Source: DATAOG01 sp963753685 (GTDB taxonomy: Bacteria; Pseudomonadota; Alphaproteobacteria; Geminicoccales; Geminicoccaceae). Taken from it: a stretch of 64,000 nucleotides of DNA. A program made the translations under genes and the position numbers. Under the pieces are notes generated by a model, which worked only from the letters and a program-made list of their open reading frames with translations, searched no databases and was not told where the DNA came from. Below, one piece after another: positions 60,168 to 64,000 of the stretch. The stretch is taken from contig CAVWDE010000020.1 of NCBI GenBank assembly GCA_963753685.1, forward strand, positions 310,001 to 374,000, read 5' to 3'. Every line of letters begins with the position of its first letter. Within the stretch, counting starts at the first letter, position 1.

Positions 60168-60779
60168 TCAGCGCGATCCGGCGGCGGGCTCCGCCGTCTG
60201 GGCTGACGAGGCGGCCGTGAGGGTCACCCGCGCGAAGATCTCGTCGAGCCCGAGCTCGACGCCGAGCGCATCCAGGCGCAGACGGGCATCGAGGCCGCGA
60301 TGGATCAAGCTCCGCCAGCTGCCATCGTCATTGCGCGAGGCGACCTCGGCGCCGGCCTCGTTCTGGTCGATCAGGACGTAGTGTTGAAGTGAGGGGATCG
60401 TCTGGTAGGCCCAGCGCTTCCGGCCATGGTCACGCTCCGCGGTGCTCGCCGAGAGCACCTCGACCACGACGACCGGCGTCTCGACCCAGGTCGCCTTGCC
60501 CGGGATCTCGCCGCAGACGACCAGCACGTCGGGGTACATGACCTCCTCTTCGGGCGTGACGACCTTGACGTCGTTGACGAACGTCTCGCAGTCACTCCCT
60601 CGCAGTTGCCGCCGAAGTACCTCGAACACATTGAGCGCGATCCGGTTGTGATCGATCGTCCCACCGGTCATCATCCGGACGACCCTGCCGACGCGTTCGT
60701 AGCGCTCGGGCTGCTGCTCCTCCCACGCGAGGAACTCGGCCAGCGATTGTGGGCGGACGTCGAGTGCAGTCGCCATCAT
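60168..60779 (-). CDS. Uma2 family protein (PD-(D/E)XK-like), intact
   Basis: A 203-residue protein of the Uma2 group: SLAEFLAWEEQQPERYERVG, VRMMTGGTIDHNRIALNVFE, then the nuclease-like core EEVMYPDVLVVCGE (Asp) and VVVVEVLSASTAERDHGRKR (Glu-x-Leu, Lys), and IPSLQHYVLIDQNEAG. The domain resembles restriction endonucleases but family activity is unproven. The frame is intact, unlike the paralogue at 41.9 kb; the two share the VEVLS-x-ST pattern only. It may start at either of two adjacent ATG codons (60779 or 60776). Its ffh neighbour is on the same strand, 80 bases upstream. Confidence 0.85.
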   Translation of the reverse strand: MMATALDVRPQSLAEFLAWEEQQPERYERVGRVVRMMTGGTIDHNRIALNVFEVLRRQLRGSDCETFVNDVKVVTPEEEVMYPDVLVVCGEIPGKATWVETPVVVVEVLSASTAERDHGRKRWAYQTIPSLQHYVLIDQNEAGAEVASRNDDGSWRSLIHRGLDARLRLDALGVELGLDEIFARVTLTAASSAQTAEPAAGSR

Positions 60780-60827
60780 CTTCTCCTGACTGGCGACTGC
60801 CGATCATAGAGGATCGCCGCGCTCGGC

Positions 60828-60869
60828 GGAACTCCAGATTACCGCGGCGGGAACTCCGATTACCGCGGC
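60828..60869. repeat. Imperfect tandem repeat across the ffh stop codon
   Basis: GGAACTCCAGATTACCGCGGC (60828-60848) is repeated as a 20-base version lacking one A (60850-60869). The second copy includes the ffh stop codon, so the duplication lies just outside or at the very end of the gene. Probably slippage. Confidence 0.7.
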
Positions 60870-62212
60870 AGGAGGCCCGGCGGCAGGCCGCGGCCGAGGA
60901 AGGGCCGGTCGCCCATCTTCTTGACCCGCTTCATCATGGTCTGCATCTGCAGGTGCTGCTTCAGGAGCTTGTTGACCTCCTGCACGCTGAGGCCGGCACC
61001 GGCCGCGATCCGGCGCTTGCGCGAGGCGTGGATGACCTTGGGATTGCGTCGCTCGTAAGGCGTCATCGAGCTCACGATCGCGATCTGGCGGTTGATCATG
61101 CGGTCGTCGAGCCTCGCGTCCGCCATCTGCTGCTTGATCTTCTGGGCGCCGGGCAGGAGCCCAAGGATGCCGCTCATGCCGCCCATCTTGCGCATCTGGC
61201 GGAGCTGGCCTGCCAGGTCGTCGAGGTCGAAGCTGCCCTTTTGCATCTTGGCCGCGAGCTTCTCGGCCTCGGCCTGATCGACCGCTTCGCTCACCTTCTC
61301 GACCAGCGACACGACGTCGCCCATGCCGAGGATGCGCGACGCCATGCGGTCGGGATGGAACGGCTCGAGGGCCTCCAGCTTCTCGCCGGTGCCGACCAGC
61401 TTGATCGGCTGGCCGGTGACCGCGCGCATGCTGAGCGCCGCCCCGCCGCGGGCATCGCCGTCGATCCGGGTGAGCACGATGCCCGAGATCCCGATCCGCT
61501 CGTGGAAGCTGCGCGCGAGGTTGACCGCGTCCTGGCCGGTCAGCGCGTCGGCGACCAGGAGGGTTTCCTGCGGCCGCACCCGGTCGCGCACCGCCTCGAG
61601 CTCGGTCATCAGCGCGTCGTCGATGTGCAGCCGGCCGGCAGTGTCCAGGATCACCACATCGTAACCCTGGCGCGCAGCGCTCTCGAGCGCGCGCGCCGCG
61701 ATCGCGAGCGGCGCCTCGCCCACGACCACCGGCAGGCTCTCGACGCCCGCCTGGCGGGCGAGCACCGCGAGCTGCTCCTGGGCCGCCGGCCGCTGGACGT
61801 CGAGCGAGGCGAGCAGCACCTTCTGGCGCTCGCGGGTGCGCAGCCGAAGCCCCAGCTTGGCGCTGGTGGTGGTCTTGCCCGAGCCCTGCAGGCCGACCAT
61901 CAGCACGACCCTGGGCGGCGCGCCGCCAAGCGCCAGATCCTGCGCCTCGCCGCCCAGGAGCTCGACCAGGCGGTCGTTGACCACCTTGACCACCATCTGG
62001 CCGGGCGTGACGCTCTTCAGCACCTCCTGGCCGACCGCGCGCTCGCGGATGGAGGCGACGAAGTCCTTGACCACCGGCAGTGCGACGTCGGCCTCGAGCA
62101 GCGCCACCCGGATGTCGCGCAGCGCCGCCTCGACATCGGCCGTGCTGAGCGCGCCGCGCCGGGTCAGGCGATCGAAGACGCTGCCGAGACGGCCGGAGAG
62201 AGTTTCAAACAT
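60860..62212 (-). CDS. ffh: Signal recognition particle GTPase Ffh
   Basis: A 450-residue SRP54-type protein. The N domain begins MFETLSGRLGSVFDRL. The G domain has G1 GLQGSGKTTTSAKLG, G3 DTAGRLHIDD, and TRIDGDARGGAAL with TGEKLEALEPFHPDRMASRI. The Met-rich M domain (GGMSGILGLLPGAQKIKQQM and QMQTMMKRVKKM) binds 4.5S RNA and signal peptides. It directs nascent membrane proteins to FtsY. ATG 62212 is the conserved start. It is divergent from dapF across 166 bases, an arrangement common in alphaproteobacteria. The C-terminus ends GRGLPPGLLPR. Confidence 0.97.
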   Translation of the reverse strand: MFETLSGRLGSVFDRLTRRGALSTADVEAALRDIRVALLEADVALPVVKDFVASIRERAVGQEVLKSVTPGQMVVKVVNDRLVELLGGEAQDLALGGAPPRVVLMVGLQGSGKTTTSAKLGLRLRTRERQKVLLASLDVQRPAAQEQLAVLARQAGVESLPVVVGEAPLAIAARALESAARQGYDVVILDTAGRLHIDDALMTELEAVRDRVRPQETLLVADALTGQDAVNLARSFHERIGISGIVLTRIDGDARGGAALSMRAVTGQPIKLVGTGEKLEALEPFHPDRMASRILGMGDVVSLVEKVSEAVDQAEAEKLAAKMQKGSFDLDDLAGQLRQMRKMGGMSGILGLLPGAQKIKQQMADARLDDRMINRQIAIVSSMTPYERRNPKVIHASRKRRIAAGAGLSVQEVNKLLKQHLQMQTMMKRVKKMGDRPFLGRGLPPGLLPR

Positions 62213-62378
62213 GGGACCACCAATCCGAGGCGCTGGCACTGGAGCTGGGCGGGGCGGAAAGCGCCCCGGAGACGGCCGGAAATGTCGTGGCCGGCGGCCG
62301 TCGAAGTCAAGTCGGGCCCAGGCCTTGCGCGGATTTGCCGGTTGCGCCGGGACATCCGATCGCCATATTGGCAGCGCC

Positions 62379-63233
62379 ATGGACGAGCTCGACTTCCATA
62401 AGATGCAGGGCCTCGGCAACGACTTCGTGATCCTCGATCGACGGAGCGGCAAGCTGTCGCTGTCGGCCGCCCAGATCCAAAGGGTCGCCGACCGCAGGCT
62501 CGGCGTCGGCTGCGATCAGCTCCTCTGCCTCGAGACCTCGGAGCGGGCGGACGTGTTCATGCGCGTCTACAATGCCGACGGCTCCGAGGTCGGCGCCTGC
62601 GGCAACGGCACCCGGGCGGTCGCGCGCCTGCTCATGGAGGAGCAGAGCTCGCGCCGGGCCGCGATCGAGACCACGGCCGGCGTTTTGACCGTGACCGTGA
62701 GCGTCCAGGGCTACACCGTCGACATGGGCCGGCCGCGCTTCGGCTGGGACGAGATCCCGCTCGCCCGGCCGATGGACACCCTCGCTCTCGATCTGGAGTT
62801 GGGCCCGCTGGCGCGGCCGGTTGGTGTCAACCTCGGCAACCCGCACGCGGTGTTCTTCGTCGACGATGCCGAGGCGGTGCCGCTCGCCGAGCTCGGACCG
62901 GTGCTCGAGACCGATCCCCTGTTCCCCGAACGCGCCAACATCGGGGTCGCCGAGGTCCGCAATCGCCGCTCGATCCGGCTGCGGGTCTGGGAGCGCGGCG
63001 CCGGCCTGACGTCGGCCTGCGGCAGCGGCGCCTGCGCCGCCCTGGTGGCGGCGGTCCGGCGCGATCTGACCGAGCGCGCAGCCGAGGTCCGGCTCGATGG
63101 CGGCGCCCTCAAGATCGCCTGGACCGATGCCGACCGGGTCCTGATGACCGGACCGGCCGCGCACAGCTTCAAGGGCCGCCTCGACCCGGAGATGCTGGCG
63201 GTGCCAACCGCTTCCGAGCAGGCCAGCCCATGA
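62379..63233 (+). CDS. dapF: Diaminopimelate epimerase
   Basis: A 284-residue cytosolic epimerase converting LL- to meso-diaminopimelate for lysine and peptidoglycan. Both active-site cysteines are present: ACGNGTRAVARL (first) and TSACGSGACAALVA (second). The start KMQGLGNDFVILD, MRVYNADGSEVG, and VNLGNPHAVFFVDD are family signatures. The stop overlaps the mtaB start by 4 bases (ATGA). Length and motifs are normal. Confidence 0.97.
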   Translation: MDELDFHKMQGLGNDFVILDRRSGKLSLSAAQIQRVADRRLGVGCDQLLCLETSERADVFMRVYNADGSEVGACGNGTRAVARLLMEEQSSRRAAIETTAGVLTVTVSVQGYTVDMGRPRFGWDEIPLARPMDTLALDLELGPLARPVGVNLGNPHAVFFVDDAEAVPLAELGPVLETDPLFPERANIGVAEVRNRRSIRLRVWERGAGLTSACGSGACAALVAAVRRDLTERAAEVRLDGGALKIAWTDADRVLMTGPAAHSFKGRLDPEMLAVPTASEQASP

Positions 63234-64000
63234 GCGGGCCGCAGGTGATCACCTTCGGCTGCCGTCTGAATACGCTCGAATCCGAGGTCATGCGGCAGGC
63301 GGCGCAGGCGCAGGGCCTGGACGATCTGGTGATCGTGCACACCTGCGCGGTGACCGCCGAGGCCGAGCGCCAGGCCCGTCAGGCGATCCGGCGCGCGCGG
63401 CGGGAGCGCCCGGACGCGCGCATCCTGGTCACCGGCTGCAGCGCCCAGATCAAGCCCGAGCGCTACGCCGCCATGGCCGAGGTCGACCAGGTGGTCGGCA
63501 ACGCGCAGAAGCTTCGTCCCGAGCTCTGGCAGACGCTCGCCGGTGCCGCGCCCGCCCGGGTCATGGTCGACGACATCATGGCGGTGCATGAGACCGCCGG
63601 CCATCTGGTCGATGGCCTGGACGGCCGCACGCGCGCCTTCGTCCAGATCCAGCAGGGCTGCGATCACCGCTGCACCTTCTGCATCATCCCCTATGGCCGC
63701 GGCCCGAGCCGGAGCGTCGCCGCGGGCGAGGTCGTGGCGCAGGCGCGCCGCCTGGTCGAGGCGGGCTACCGGGAGATCGTGCTGACCGGGGTCGACCTCA
63801 CCTCCTACGGCAAGGACCTGCCCGGCCAACCGACCCTTGGCCAACTGGTCCGCCGGCTCCTGCGCCTGGTGCCGGAGCTTTCCCGACTTCGCCTGTCCTC
63901 GCTCGACCCGGCCGAGCTCGATCCCGAGCTGATCGATCTGATCGCCGACGAGCCGCGCCTGATGCCGCATCTGCATCTCAGCATCCAGGCGGGCGACGAT
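63230..64000 (+). CDS. mtaB: tRNA t6A37 methylthiotransferase MtaB (C-terminus beyond window)
   Basis: 257 residues are visible. The N-terminal UPF0004 domain supplies three cysteines of the auxiliary cluster (TFGCRLNTLES, VHTCAVTAEAERQARQ, VTGCSAQIKPERYAAM). The radical SAM domain has the CxxxCxxC motif in QQGCDHRCTFCIIPYGRGPS. The enzyme adds methylthio to t6A at position 37 of tRNAs. GCRLN and HTCAVT favour MtaB over MiaB. The frame runs past the right edge at LHLSIQAGDD, still inside the radical SAM domain. It overlaps dapF by 4 bases; in many relatives ftsY follows. Confidence 0.95.
   Translation, partial: MSGPQVITFGCRLNTLESEVMRQAAQAQGLDDLVIVHTCAVTAEAERQARQAIRRARRERPDARILVTGCSAQIKPERYAAMAEVDQVVGNAQKLRPELWQTLAGAAPARVMVDDIMAVHETAGHLVDGLDGRTRAFVQIQQGCDHRCTFCIIPYGRGPSRSVAAGEVVAQARRLVEAGYREIVLTGVDLTSYGKDLPGQPTLGQLVRRLLRLVPELSRLRLSSLDPAELDPELIDLIADEPRLMPHLHLSIQAGDD

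Overview
The window is GC-rich DNA from one bacterial chromosome, most probably an alphaproteobacterium of a Rhodospirillales-like lineage. The basis is the divergent ffh / dapF-mtaB arrangement at the right end, an HWE-type histidine kinase fused to CheB and CheR domains, TRAP and Liv transporters, DUF29 and Uma2 paralogues, and start codon use (several GTG and TTG starts). No rRNA, tRNA, complete insertion sequence or CRISPR array was seen.

Layout. 1-6.6 kb: a DEAD-box helicase running off the left edge, gene remnants (alpha/beta hydrolase, HNH protein, winged helix), a SIMPL protein, parE with a frameshift, a small membrane protein, a YciA thioesterase and a Crp-type regulator. 6.7-10.7 kb: a large CheB-CheR-PAS-HWE kinase meeting a single-domain response regulator tail to tail. 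10.8-13.8 kb: a TRAP transporter. 13.9-18.6 kb: a SnoaL/HxlR divergent pair, then a cobalt-type nitrile hydratase whose beta subunit is encoded as two genes, an accessory protein, CbtB, two glutathione transferases and a VOC protein. 18.8-23.8 kb: cold shock protein, two small envelope proteins, asparaginase, a toxin-antitoxin pair and an ArsB/SLC13-like permease. 24-29 kb: a sugar ABC transporter with an uncharacterised lectin-fold protein, flanked by gene debris. 29.2-37.9 kb: a molybdopterin oxidoreductase, an integrase scar, and a livGFHM-SBP-glutamine synthetase operon. 38.3-44.6 kb: genes for four-carbon sugar acids (otnC, otnK, denD, ltnD) mixed with small genes. 44.7-56.7 kb: two paralogous sugar-binding proteins, permeases and a separate ATPase, a cyclase-TPR protein, VapBC, a 2OG-Fe(II) oxygenase and a DUF29 array. 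56.8-64 kb: two alpha/beta hydrolases, sthA, Uma2, ffh, dapF and mtaB (cut by the right edge).

How the genes work together. The clearest systems are (i) Co-type nitrile hydratase with its chaperone-like protein and a cobalt-uptake subunit; (ii) catabolism of threonate/erythronate-type acids by oxidation (LtnD, DenD), phosphorylation (OtnK) and decarboxylation (OtnC); (iii) a Liv-type importer co-transcribed with a glutamine-synthetase-family ligase; (iv) a ThuEFG-like sugar importer whose likely ATPase lies 4 kb away.

A striking feature is the number of otherwise recognisable genes interrupted by a one- or two-base shift (parE, HNH protein, Uma2, META lipoprotein, cyclase, alpha/beta hydrolase). 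Since parE is normally essential, at least some of these may be assembly errors. The best candidate for an undescribed system is the DUF29 family: four intact 153-residue copies plus two degenerate ones between 48 and 53 kb, ending in an AT-rich orphan gene with one in-frame TGA.
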